Positions 8,270 to 15,828 of a stretch of 39,902 nt of DNA are shown here, piece by piece (the first letter of the stretch is position 1; each line of letters begins with the position of its first letter). This DNA is from Nesterenkonia sphaerica (GTDB lineage Bacteria > Actinomycetota > Actinomycetes > Actinomycetales > Micrococcaceae): the NCBI RefSeq assembly GCF_005771565.1, contig NZ_VAWA01000018.1, positions 1 through 39,902 of the forward strand. Direction: 5' to 3'. The notes under the pieces were generated by a model. That model did not search any database. It saw only the letters and a list, made by a program, of their open reading frames with translations, and was not told the origin of the DNA. The translations under genes and the position numbers were made by a program.

Positions 8270-9208
8270 TCGGCGTTAACTTTAACAGCGTGGGAGAACG
8301 TCGATAAAGCTAACAAGGGCTCCCCAGATACTGATGCGCTGAAGCGACTGACCGCTGCGCTGCTGGCTCTGGCTGGACAACTCGGGCTCGCAAGAAGACT
8401 GACCGAGTTGCCGATCGAAATTGGACGCTCTGCCCTGCGTCACCGCGAGGTCATGGTCATGATCCATATCGACGAGATCCAGAACATCAGCAATGAGGAC
8501 GTGCTCTCGCAGCTGTTGACAGCACTAGGTGACGCGCTGACTCATGAAGAACTCGTCACTGCACCGGGCCAGGTGCAGTTCGAACAGGCTCTGCCGCTTG
8601 CGGTCTACGTCACCGGATTACCTGAATTCTCAGACATGGCAGGCGCACGCAAAGGAGCGACTTTTGCCCGTCGCTTCCAGACCACCACGTTGGCTCCCCT
8701 AGATGATGATGATCTTTTCACCGCGCTGCAACCATTTGTGACCAACGGGTGGGAGGTTACCGGTGGAGAAACAGGCGAGCAACGCATCTACATGGAACAG
8801 TCCGCGCAGCGAGCCATCGTCGAATTGGCCGGCGGAGAGCCGTTCCTGTTCCAGTTGCCCGGTGAACGCGCCTGGTACGCCGATACCAGCAACGTCATCA
8901 CCGCTGAGCACGTCAAGACGGGCTGGCGTGATGCCCTCGCCGAGGCCGAGGGGCATGCCCAGCGCATCCTGGAGCGTCTACCGGAGCGTGAGCGTCAGTT
9001 CGTTGAAGCGATGGCAGAACTGGGCCCAGAGGATCGCAAGCTGACGACCCTCGCGCAACACATGGGCTACACGAAGGGCACCGAAGCCGGAGCCCTGGCT
9101 CAACGACTCGATCGACAACGCGGCATTATCAACCGAGGCACCCGCTATTCCTTCCACCACAGAGCCGTCGAGGCGTACCTGACGACAGACTGGCCCGATA
9201 TCAGCTAG
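8270..9208 (+). pseudogene. 5'-truncated AAA+ type ATPase remnant
   Basis: The reading frame opens after a TAA at 8267 with no ATG and no Walker A loop. It enters directly in the middle of an NTPase, with WENVDKANKGSPDTD-like sequence around 8291 followed by a Walker B strand (MVMIHIDEIQNI, about 8456-8491). It runs on through an ATPase lid (FARRFQTTTLAPLDDDD) and a C-terminal winged-helix part ending at 9208. A TTG at 8408 could permit a 266-aa product, but that would lack the P-loop and could not bind ATP normally. It resembles the ATP-binding proteins of the archaeal/DUF234-like group found in mobile regions. I infer loss of the 5' half by deletion beside the tandem repeat. Confidence 0.72.
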
Positions 9209-9317
9209 GGCTGGCTACGGCGGGGTCGGCGAGGAATTCCGCTGAACCTTCCGTTGAAGACAGCTCCTTCTCATCGGGATGAGATCATGACTGATCTCGC
9301 AGTAGGAGGTGGTCTCT

Positions 9318-9551
9318 GTGGCATCCATCGTCGTCCGGGGACTTGACGAGTCTGTCAAGAAGCAGCTCCCCGCCCAGGCGAGGGAGCACGGGCGCTCTAT
9401 GGAAGCAGAAGTCCGCCACATCCTGACCCAAGCCGCAAGGCGGCCTCATGTGGGCCTGGCGCTGTTGCACGCGGCTCAGGAAGCCGGTGGGGTCGAAGAG
9501 CTCCCGATGCCCGAGCGCACGGATATCGCCCGATCGGCGGACTTCGATTGA
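9318..9551 (+). CDS. FitA-like ribbon-helix-helix antitoxin
   Basis: A 77-aa antitoxin of the FitA/VapB type. The N-terminal ASIVVRGLDESVKKQL forms the DNA-binding strand and helix, followed by HGRSMEAEVRHIL. The C-terminal tail ends in ERTDIARSADFD, which would wrap around a PIN toxin. The start is a GTG at 9318 with AGGAGG at 9304-9309 and 8-nt spacing. Its stop overlaps the toxin start (TTGA), as in intact fitAB pairs, but the toxin beside it is broken. It may therefore be an orphan antitoxin that still represses its promoter or neutralises related toxins. Confidence 0.82.
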   Translation: MASIVVRGLDESVKKQLPAQAREHGRSMEAEVRHILTQAARRPHVGLALLHAAQEAGGVEELPMPERTDIARSADFD

Positions 9552-9777
9552 TTGTCCTGTACACGAACGTGATCTCGGAGATCTTCCGCCCACAGCCGGA
9601 GCCTGGCGTCGCCCCGCCGAGGTCCTCTCGGCACGTGAGCGGGCCGGTCTGCCGATTCACACCGCTGATGTCCAGATCGCGGCAATCTGCCGTGCACACG
9701 GGGCCACATGTGCCACGCGGAACACCAATGACTTCACCGCCACCGGCGTGCAACTTATTGATCCCTGGAGCGTTTGA
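9548..9777 (+). pseudogene. FitB/VapC-like PIN toxin with central deletion
   Basis: The frame starts as a PIN toxin (MIVLYTNVISEIFRPQPEP, from the TTG at 9548). Near 9604 the homology jumps to another frame that carries the C-terminal end of the same family: EVLSARERAGLPIHTADVQI, then ATCATRNTNDF and LIDPWSV, ending at 9777. FitB proteins are about 140 aa; here roughly 60-70 central residues are missing. The first catalytic Asp (LDTN in the family) is Tyr (LYTN). Both changes argue for a dead nuclease. Confidence 0.8.
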
Positions 9778-9822
9778 ACGCACTTTTCATTTTCACTTGG
9801 GCCTGTTGGTCCACTGACATTG

Positions 9823-10110
9823 GCTGCCGACATGAGGCGCCGGACTGCTGGGAGACCGGGTGGGGCACACTCAAGTTGGTCTAACTCGGTTACGGGGAGC
9901 CAACGAAGCTGGTCGTGATCTGAACTGTGCATTGTTTTAGCACCGCGAAGGTGGGCATGGAAGCAGGTCAGTTGGATCGCAGTTTCACCAACCCACGTGA
10001 CGTCCGTGCCGATGGCGGTCGTGACAGTGACCACGACGTTGAGCTCTTCGGGAACTTCGCGCACGAGCGCGTGTTTCGGAGTCTCACCCGGCTCAACCTT
10101 GACACGTGAT
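9823..10110 (-). pseudogene. Decayed Nudix hydrolase
   Basis: The minus strand encodes a recognisable MutT-type core. It has KVEPGETPKHALVREVPEEL as a Nudix box, then FHAHLRGAKTMHSSDHDQLR and WLPVTELDQL. The first glycine of the box is missing, the usual GGK before VEPGE has become SRVK, and the last box glycine is Asn. The expected first beta strands are not readable in any frame, and the reading frame runs on past the natural end through the antisense of the toxin remnant. Open frame without function is the simplest reading; a divergent small enzyme is less likely. Confidence 0.55.
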
Positions 10111-10297
10111 CTCGGACACCTTTCCCTTCCGAGAGGGAGCCTGGCGTAGCCACGCAGCTGGAAGGGTTCAGGGGAAAACGTCGCAATCATGACTCTGACC
10201 TTTGGCGAACTGCTCGGTTCGGTCTAGGTGCCCAGTATCCATGAGTCCTCGGCTCCGCACCGGGCAGCACGTTCCCGCAGAGGCTTAGCGCAAACTA
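10111..10297. other. Gap upstream of the amide operon
   Basis: I see no gene here. The left part may be residual Nudix sequence; the right part leads into the fmdB promoter. Confidence 0.4.
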
Positions 10298-10331
10298 TTG
10301 ACACCTGGCTCATTTCCAGATGAGATATACC
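10298..10331 (+). promoter_or_regulatory. Promoter and operator-like palindrome of the amide operon
   Basis: A perfect -35 TTGACA (10298-10303) is followed at about 17-20 nt by the AT-rich TGAGATATAC, which must hold the -10. Between them CTCAT-N6-ATGAG (10309-10324) is an inverted repeat placed where a repressor would block RNA polymerase. The octamer ACATGAAA follows at 10333. Confidence 0.6.
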
Positions 10332-10356
10332 CACATGAAAATACAAGGGAGTGGAA

Positions 10357-10686
10357 ATGCCGACATACATGTATCGATGTTCAGAATGCGATGAGTTCGA
10401 CGTTGTCCAGCCGATGTCTGCTAGTACCACTACGCACCAATGTCCCGCTTGCGGGAAGTCCGCGCGGCGAGTGTTTACCGCCCCTGCCTTGAGCACGACA
10501 TCTGGAGCCGTGACGCGCGCGACAGACATCGCGGCGGCCAGTTCCGAAGCGCCCCAAGTCGTGCGATCAATTCCCAGTGGCACGACACCACCTCGGAACC
10601 CGCGTTGGAGTCCATTCACCGGGGCCAGCCCTGTGCCGGCGAAGCGACGCACCCCCGGCCCCTACCAGCCACTGCCGAAACTGTGA
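10357..10686 (+). CDS. fmdB: FmdB-family zinc-ribbon protein
   Basis: A 109-aa protein starting MPTYMYRC, with two CxxC pairs (C8/C11 and C29/C32) that form the FmdB zinc ribbon. The remainder is a low-complexity Ser/Thr/Pro-rich tail. FmdB was named as a presumed regulator of formamidase in Methylophilus, and here it opens the operon holding the formamidase. The start is the ATG at 10357 with AAGGGAG 5 nt upstream; the GTG two codons earlier overlaps the Shine-Dalgarno. Only 3 nt separate it from amiS. Its biochemical role is not established; it could bind DNA, RNA or the enzyme. Confidence 0.85.
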   Translation: MPTYMYRCSECDEFDVVQPMSASTTTHQCPACGKSARRVFTAPALSTTSGAVTRATDIAAASSEAPQVVRSIPSGTTPPRNPRWSPFTGASPVPAKRRTPGPYQPLPKL

Positions 10687-10689
10687 CTC

Positions 10690-11328
10690 ATGGCCGCGGT
10701 GGGTCTCCTCTATGTCGGGGCGGTGCTGTTCGTCAATGGTCTAATGCTCCTGGGGTATATCACACCCAGGGGTGCTGCACCGCTCAATCTCTTCGTCGGT
10801 TTTCTCCAGGTTCTCACTCCGACTTACCTGGTGATCTTCGCTGCCGGTGACATGTCACAGATCGTCCTGGCGGCCGGTCTCTATTTCTTCGGGTTCACTT
10901 ACCTGTGGGTTGGCATCAATGCCATCACGGGATGGACAAACCACGGACTCGGGTGGTTCTCATTGGTGGTGACTTTGAGTGCTCTCGGATTCGCAAGCCA
11001 TTCTTGGGTGGAACTCGACGATCACGTCTTCGCTGTGTTGTGGTCGATGTGGGCCGTCCTTTGGTTCACCTTCTTTATCCTCATGGCACTTGACCGGTCT
11101 CACCTCGCACCTGCCGTTGGGGTCCTCGCCATCGGCAACGCCCTTCTATCCACCGGTCTGCCGGGGTTCTTGATTCTTACCGGATGGTGGCCAGACTCCA
11201 TGACCCTCGCAGTCACCATCGCTGTACTCGGATTACTTCTGTTGGCCCTGTGCCTGCCAGTAGGCCGGCTCTTTACTGCTCGTGAAACCTCACCGGATAC
11301 CGGACCTGCGTCCACGCCGGTCACATAA
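10690..11328 (+). CDS. amiS: AmiS/UreI-family amide channel
   Basis: A 212-aa membrane protein with six to seven hydrophobic segments. It begins GLLYVGAVLFVNGLMLLGYI and contains the family's FGFTYLWVGIN segment in the middle. AmiS/UreI proteins form channels that let urea or short-chain amides cross the membrane. Placed between fmdB and the formamidase gene, it most likely admits formamide or acetamide. The ATG is 3 nt after the fmdB stop, so the two are probably translationally coupled. Confidence 0.88.
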   Translation: MAAVGLLYVGAVLFVNGLMLLGYITPRGAAPLNLFVGFLQVLTPTYLVIFAAGDMSQIVLAAGLYFFGFTYLWVGINAITGWTNHGLGWFSLVVTLSALGFASHSWVELDDHVFAVLWSMWAVLWFTFFILMALDRSHLAPAVGVLAIGNALLSTGLPGFLILTGWWPDSMTLAVTIAVLGLLLLALCLPVGRLFTARETSPDTGPASTPVT

Positions 11329-11343
11329 TGAAAGGAAAGTTCC

Positions 11344-12591
11344 ATGCCAGAAGTTGTTTTTAGCATCGATCAGAGCAAATCCATGAGGGACCAGGCGGTG
11401 CCGGGTCATAACCGATGGCACCCCGATGTACCCCCAGCAGTAACGGTTAAACCCGGAACCGATGTGCGCATTGAGTGCAAGGAATGGACCGACGGGCAGA
11501 TCGGCAACAACGACTCTGCCAACGACGTCCGCGATGTAGATCTTACCCACTGTCACATGCTGTCCGGCCCTATCGCGGTGGAGGGTGCCGAACCGGGTGA
11601 TTTGCTGGTCGTGGACATTATCGACCTTGGACCGGTTCCTCAAGTCGTGGGTGAGAACTGTGGCGAAGGCTGGGGCTACTCCGGCATCTTCTCCAAGATC
11701 AATGGAGGCGGTTTCCTGACTGACTACTTCCCCGATGCCTATAAGGCAATCTGGGATTTTCAAGGCCAACAGTGTTCTTCGCGCCACGTCCCCGGGGTGA
11801 AGTACACAGGCATTACGCACCCCGGCCTCTTCGGCACTGCGCCCTCAGCGGAGTTGCTAGCGCGGTGGAACAGGCGCGAGCAAGCACTTATCGACACCGA
11901 CCCGGATAGGGTCCCACCACTGGCCCTTCCTCCACTGCAACAGAGCACACTGGGAGGCACAGCGGATGGTGATCTACTCGAGAAGATCGCGCGGGAGGGG
12001 GCGCGCACCGTGCCGCCTCGCGAACACGGGGGCAACAATGACATCAAGAACTTCACACGCGGCAGCCGTGTCTTCTACCCCGTCTATGTAGACGGCGCAC
12101 TCTTCTCAGGCGGGGATCTACACTTCTCCCAGGGCGATGGTGAGATCAACTTCTGCGGTGCCATCGAGATGGGAGGTTACATCGATTTCCATCTCGACCT
12201 GATTAAGGGTGGTATGGAAACATACGGTATCAACAACAACCCTGTTTTCATGCCCGGCCGGGTGGAGCCCACATACTCGGAATGGCTGACCTTCATTGGC
12301 ATCTCTGTTGACCACCGAGACGACACCAACCTATACATGGACGCCACGCAGGCGTATCGAAACGCCTGCCTCAACGCCATCGAATACCTCAAGAAGTGGG
12401 GTTATACGGGCGAGCAGGCCTACCTGATTCTTGGAACATCCCCCATCGAAGGGCGAATAGGCTCAGTGGTGGATATACCAAACGCCGCGTGCTCGGTCTT
12501 CCTGCCCACGGAAATATTCGATGTGGACATACGCCCCGGTGGCAACGGGCCGGTCTACCAGGACCGAGGTCAGGTCGCCGTCACATCATGA
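11344..12591 (+). CDS. fmdA: Formamidase (acetamidase/formamidase family)
   Basis: A 415-aa cytoplasmic enzyme hydrolysing formamide to formate and ammonia. The sequence follows FmdA/AmdA from end to end: an N-terminal VVFSIDQSKSM, RWHPDVPPAV, LTHCHMLSGPIAVEGAEPGD, VPGVKYTGITHPGLFGTAPS, DLHFSQGDGEI and CAIEMGGYIDF. Length fits the family (about 407 aa). It follows amiS by 15 nt with an AAAGGAA Shine-Dalgarno. The product ammonia serves as nitrogen source; formate would have to be oxidised or exported, which gives the next gene a plausible job. Acetamide as an alternative substrate cannot be excluded. Confidence 0.93.
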   Translation: MPEVVFSIDQSKSMRDQAVPGHNRWHPDVPPAVTVKPGTDVRIECKEWTDGQIGNNDSANDVRDVDLTHCHMLSGPIAVEGAEPGDLLVVDIIDLGPVPQVVGENCGEGWGYSGIFSKINGGGFLTDYFPDAYKAIWDFQGQQCSSRHVPGVKYTGITHPGLFGTAPSAELLARWNRREQALIDTDPDRVPPLALPPLQQSTLGGTADGDLLEKIAREGARTVPPREHGGNNDIKNFTRGSRVFYPVYVDGALFSGGDLHFSQGDGEINFCGAIEMGGYIDFHLDLIKGGMETYGINNNPVFMPGRVEPTYSEWLTFIGISVDHRDDTNLYMDATQAYRNACLNAIEYLKKWGYTGEQAYLILGTSPIEGRIGSVVDIPNAACSVFLPTEIFDVDIRPGGNGPVYQDRGQVAVTS

Positions 12592-12615
12592 TCGAACGGT
12601 CTGTCTTCTTCCTTG

Positions 12616-12651
12616 CCCGGTCTGGACATATATGGTGATGTCCAGACCGGG
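12616..12651 (+). promoter_or_regulatory. 14-bp stem-loop spanning the MFS start codon
   Basis: CCCGGTCTGGACAT and ATGTCCAGACCGGG pair perfectly around an 8-nt loop that contains the first ATG (12632). A second in-frame ATG (12638) lies in the right arm. It could be the terminator of fmdA, an operator, or an RNA structure that limits translation of the transporter. Confidence 0.65.
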
Positions 12652-13849
12652 GGCAGGGGTTCCACATTTCTCCGCTCGGTCCCTGCTTGCGGCTGTGTCA
12701 GTCAATGCCGCCGCGGGGACGTTGTTCGCCTGGAGTGTGTTTACCCCGGCGCTAAGCACGAAGTATGGGCGCCCGGTAGGCGAGCTCGGATGGGTCTTCT
12801 CCGGGGCTCTAATCGTTTTCTCTCTTGCCGTGCTGTCTTGTGGAGGCGTGGTGGATCGCTATGGCCCACGTCGAGCTACCGTGTTCGCCGGGATACTCTC
12901 AGCCAGCGGCTTGACCATAGCCGCACTGGTACAAGACATCGTCTTCCTCTTCCTTGGAATCGGCGTGCTGTTCGGATTTGGTAGTGGCCTCGCTTACGTC
13001 GGTGCCGTTGCTTGGGCCACCACATGCGGCGGACAGCGCAGACCGGGGGTGATCGGCTTAGTCGTGGCGGCTTACGCAGCTGGCCCGATTATTGCTGGAC
13101 CTGTCGGTGCAGCGAGTACCGATCGTTGGGGGTGGAGTGCGACGATTGGCCTCGCTGCAGCCATTGTCGGGGCAACCCTATTCTTGGCCAGCCGGGGATT
13201 GCCGGGACCACGGCCATCACCGCAGCATGAAAGTGCACCTGCGGCGGTCCCACCAATCGGCGACACCATCGCGCTGATAGGGCTATGGTTGTGGTTATTC
13301 GCCTCAGTTTCTCCTGGGTTATTCGCCTTCGCTTACGCGGCCCAGATCGCGACCGAGCGAGGCATTTCCTCGGGAGCAGCTAGTCTCATCGTCGCACTCA
13401 TGGCGGCGGCGAATTTTTCCGGTCGTCTACTGGCCGCGCCGCTGTCCACCCGCATCGGCCTCGTCGCTGCCCTATGGGGCAGTAGCGGGATGCTTTCTCT
13501 CGCGGTGATGGCATTGGTCTTGTTTCTTGCACCGACCGTGATCGCACTCGGCCTACCGGTACTCGCGCTGCAATACGGAATTGTCTCGTCACTTCTACCC
13601 CTAGCGACTCGCCGAGTATGTTCCTCTGTCCGCTTCGGTAGCGCTTTTGGTCGCGTGTTCTCGGCCTGGGGGTTGGCGGCGTTCGCCGGTCCCGCCCTCG
13701 GAACAACCTTAGGCGCAGGGAATGTTGGGTATACACGGGGATTCGAGACCTTGCTGGGGGTGACCCTACTCGCATTTCTATCTCTGGCGATCTATCAGCA
13801 TCGTCTTCATAAAGGTCCCTTCGCCGAAAGAGAGGCTAGGTCTGAGTAG
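12632..13849 (+). CDS. MFS transporter, oxalate/formate antiporter-like
   Basis: A 405-aa, 12-helix major facilitator. The opening AAAGTLFAWSVFTPAL, the loop 2-3 VVDRYGPRRATVFAG and the helix GVLFGFGSGLAYVGAVAWAT match the oxalate/formate antiporter (OFA) subfamily. Because it directly follows formamidase, formate export or exchange is a reasonable guess. The start is either ATG 12632 or ATG 12638, both inside the stem-loop; no strong Shine-Dalgarno is visible. An upstream in-frame start at 12521 would overlap fmdA and looks spurious. Confidence 0.8.
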   Translation: MVMSRPGAGVPHFSARSLLAAVSVNAAAGTLFAWSVFTPALSTKYGRPVGELGWVFSGALIVFSLAVLSCGGVVDRYGPRRATVFAGILSASGLTIAALVQDIVFLFLGIGVLFGFGSGLAYVGAVAWATTCGGQRRPGVIGLVVAAYAAGPIIAGPVGAASTDRWGWSATIGLAAAIVGATLFLASRGLPGPRPSPQHESAPAAVPPIGDTIALIGLWLWLFASVSPGLFAFAYAAQIATERGISSGAASLIVALMAAANFSGRLLAAPLSTRIGLVAALWGSSGMLSLAVMALVLFLAPTVIALGLPVLALQYGIVSSLLPLATRRVCSSVRFGSAFGRVFSAWGLAAFAGPALGTTLGAGNVGYTRGFETLLGVTLLAFLSLAIYQHRLHKGPFAEREARSE

Positions 13850-13963
13850 GAGCAGTCCATTGAAGAAAGACGCCAGATGGTCCGTTTGCTAATTCCTGCG
13901 GGTGGCTGGAACAGCACCCCTGGTGCGGCACGAGGAGGTGAGACTTCGCGCACGGGCCACGCG

Positions 13964-15022
13964 TCAGAGCTGTTCGATAACTTCAAAATCTAACCCGTGA
14001 ACCTGTGCCAGGTGAACGGGGTGAACGGCTTGGTTTCCGTGGAACTCCACGGTCCCTCTCGGGCCCTCATATCCCAGCGTCCCGACGACTCTGTTCATGT
14101 CATGAGTATCTAAGGAGCTCGTCAATCGAGTGAGTTGGGCGAGGGTGTTCATCCCCTCATAACATGACTCGGCGACGTTATTCAGAGGTGGGGCGCTCCC
14201 CCCATGGAAGGAGGCATATTGACTTTGCAGGTCGAAGGATCCAGCAGTGACCAGCGTGCGGAAGAAACCTGCCGAAACGTAGAGGTTCTGTGTATTCTCG
14301 GCTCCACTAGCCAATAGCATGTTCTCTTCCATCAGAGGGCTATAACGCACCTTCTTTTCATGGAGTCCGCGCTCTGCGAAGAGTCGATTGAAGACAGCGG
14401 CCTCCTGCCCCACCAGCAACATCAACACCCCATCACATTTGGCAGTGGTTACCTTCTCAATCAGGCAGTCCATCCGGTCAGCGTCCATGGGCACGAACGC
14501 TTCTCCGATGAAGTTAATACCGAGCCCTGTACATGAGTTCCGCAAAACCTCCGAGGTCTGCCGCGGCCACACGTAGTCATGGCCGGCAATGAACCAACTT
14601 CTCTTTCCGAGGTGTTCAGCCATCCATGTCAGAGCAGGGAGGATCTGAAAGTGCGGCACTTCACCGCTGCAGTAAACGCCTGGTCGGTGCTCTCCGCCTT
14701 CGTACAGCGAGGTGTACACATAGGGTATGCGCCCGGCGATGGCGGGAACGAGTGCGTTTCGCACTGAGGAAATGTGCCACCCTGTCACCGCATCGATGCG
14801 ATCGTGGGCAATCAAGAGCGAAATCTCCGTCGCAACTTCTTGGGCGGACCGGCTGGCGTCGACCAGCTGAATTTCCACTTTGCGTCCAAGTACCCCACTG
14901 GCACGGTTTAGCTCGGCTGCGGCCAGTTCTGCTACTGCTTGACAGGATGGCCCGAAGATCCCGGCACTACCTCCTAGGGGTATCACCATCCCGACACGCC
15001 AGCTCGATGACCTATGCGGCAT
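13964..15022 (-). CDS. AmiC-like amide-binding receptor (periplasmic-binding fold)
   Basis: A 352-aa type I periplasmic-binding-fold protein related to AmiC of Pseudomonas and to urea/amide substrate-binding proteins. Matching stretches include VGMVIPLGGSAGIFGPS, IPYVYTSLYEGGEHRPGVYC and WFIAGHDYVWPRQ. There is no signal peptide or lipobox: it starts MPHRSSSWRVGMVIPL and enters the first beta strand at once. No ABC permease or ATPase genes lie nearby. This points to a cytoplasmic amide sensor, as AmiC is, rather than a transporter component. The ATG has AAAGGAA 6 nt upstream. It is divergent from a MarR-type regulator, a likely output partner in place of the AmiR antiterminator, which I do not find. 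Confidence 0.82.
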   Translation of the reverse strand: MPHRSSSWRVGMVIPLGGSAGIFGPSCQAVAELAAAELNRASGVLGRKVEIQLVDASRSAQEVATEISLLIAHDRIDAVTGWHISSVRNALVPAIAGRIPYVYTSLYEGGEHRPGVYCSGEVPHFQILPALTWMAEHLGKRSWFIAGHDYVWPRQTSEVLRNSCTGLGINFIGEAFVPMDADRMDCLIEKVTTAKCDGVLMLLVGQEAAVFNRLFAERGLHEKKVRYSPLMEENMLLASGAENTQNLYVSAGFFRTLVTAGSFDLQSQYASFHGGSAPPLNNVAESCYEGMNTLAQLTRLTSSLDTHDMNRVVGTLGYEGPRGTVEFHGNQAVHPVHLAQVHGLDFEVIEQL

Positions 15023-15030
15023 GCCGTTCC

Positions 15031-15066
15031 TTTCATGAGACCTTCGTCACTTACCATGACATGAAA
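15031..15066. promoter_or_regulatory. Inverted repeat between amiC-like and marR-like genes
   Basis: TTTCATG (15031-15037) and CATGAAA (15060-15066) are inverted around 22 nt, and the right half overlaps CATGACATG (15055-15063). ACATGAAA also occurs upstream of fmdB (10333-10340), so it may be a site shared by one regulator. This is only a candidate. Confidence 0.35.
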
Positions 15067-15116
15067 TAGTTCGGTATGTAAAGATTCTTGTGTAGCTGAG
15101 ACGCAAGAGAGTGGAA

Positions 15117-15581
15117 GTGGCGGATATGACAGTCACAATGTCTAAGACGGGACTAGGTTCGGCCCTAGCTGCTGCGACTCGTCGAGTTCATGGTTCTATC
15201 CAGGAGGTAGTTGCAGCTCAAGGCCTAGCCGTCGACCAGTGGTCGGTGTTAGACAAGATCGCGGGCTCCGCAGGAGCCGCTTCAATGTCCGAAATCGCCG
15301 AAGCGACCGGCTTGACTGGTCCGAGTCTCACCCGGGCGGTCGACAAATTAGTGACTGCCGCGTTGGTCTTCCGAGAAATCGACGCCCGCGACCGGCGTAA
15401 AGTGTTAGTGGATTTGTCGAAGCGAGGTCACCTTGTCCATGCGGACCTCGCTCCGCGTGTGTATTCCACCGAACGCGAGCTGCTCACGGAGCCTGACTCC
15501 TCACTGGCGGAACTATTGCGCGTCCTGGAAGGAATGTCCTCCGCGCAGAGCCCGACCGAGGCTGTGGCCGGTTCTGAATAA
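15117..15581 (+). CDS. MarR-family transcriptional regulator
   Basis: About 154 aa with a MarR winged helix. MSEIAEATGLTGPSLTRAVD is the recognition region and IDARDRRKVLVDLSKRG is the wing. Helices on both sides would form the dimer. Starts at GTG 15111, GTG 15117 or ATG 15126 are possible. I prefer 15117, because AGAGAG ends 5 nt upstream in a context closely matching the fmdB start (AGGGAGTGGAAATG versus AGAGAGTGGAAGTG). It is divergent from the AmiC-like receptor and probably controls the amide genes in response to amide, directly or through that receptor. Confidence 0.82.
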   Translation: MADMTVTMSKTGLGSALAAATRRVHGSIQEVVAAQGLAVDQWSVLDKIAGSAGAASMSEIAEATGLTGPSLTRAVDKLVTAALVFREIDARDRRKVLVDLSKRGHLVHADLAPRVYSTERELLTEPDSSLAELLRVLEGMSSAQSPTEAVAGSE

Positions 15582-15828
15582 GGAAGGCTCAACGAACTGA
15601 ACCCAGTCCAGATCACCGCGTATCGTTCTGTGTGGTTTCACCGGGCTGCAGAATGCGCTTTTTGCGACACGGGTGCGGTCGCTGGCAACCACGTGGGCAG
15701 CACCGCACGCAACCGACTCCGTGGCCCTATCACCTCGGCAGTGCACCGGAATGTGTCCTAGATTGCAGACCGCCGATGACGGGCTTGCCTAGCCTCGGTA
15801 GAGTCGTCGATGCAAGGAGGTTTCGCAC
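15582..15828. other. Gap without recognisable gene
   Basis: About 250 bases between the MarR-like gene and the broken Crp gene. I see no convincing reading frame or RNA. The only clear signal is AAGGAGG at 15814-15820, the Shine-Dalgarno of the following Crp-type gene. Confidence 0.5.

Noticed and set aside
12521-12631. Longer start for the MFS transporter
   Set aside because: It overlaps fmdA in another frame and adds non-membrane sequence.
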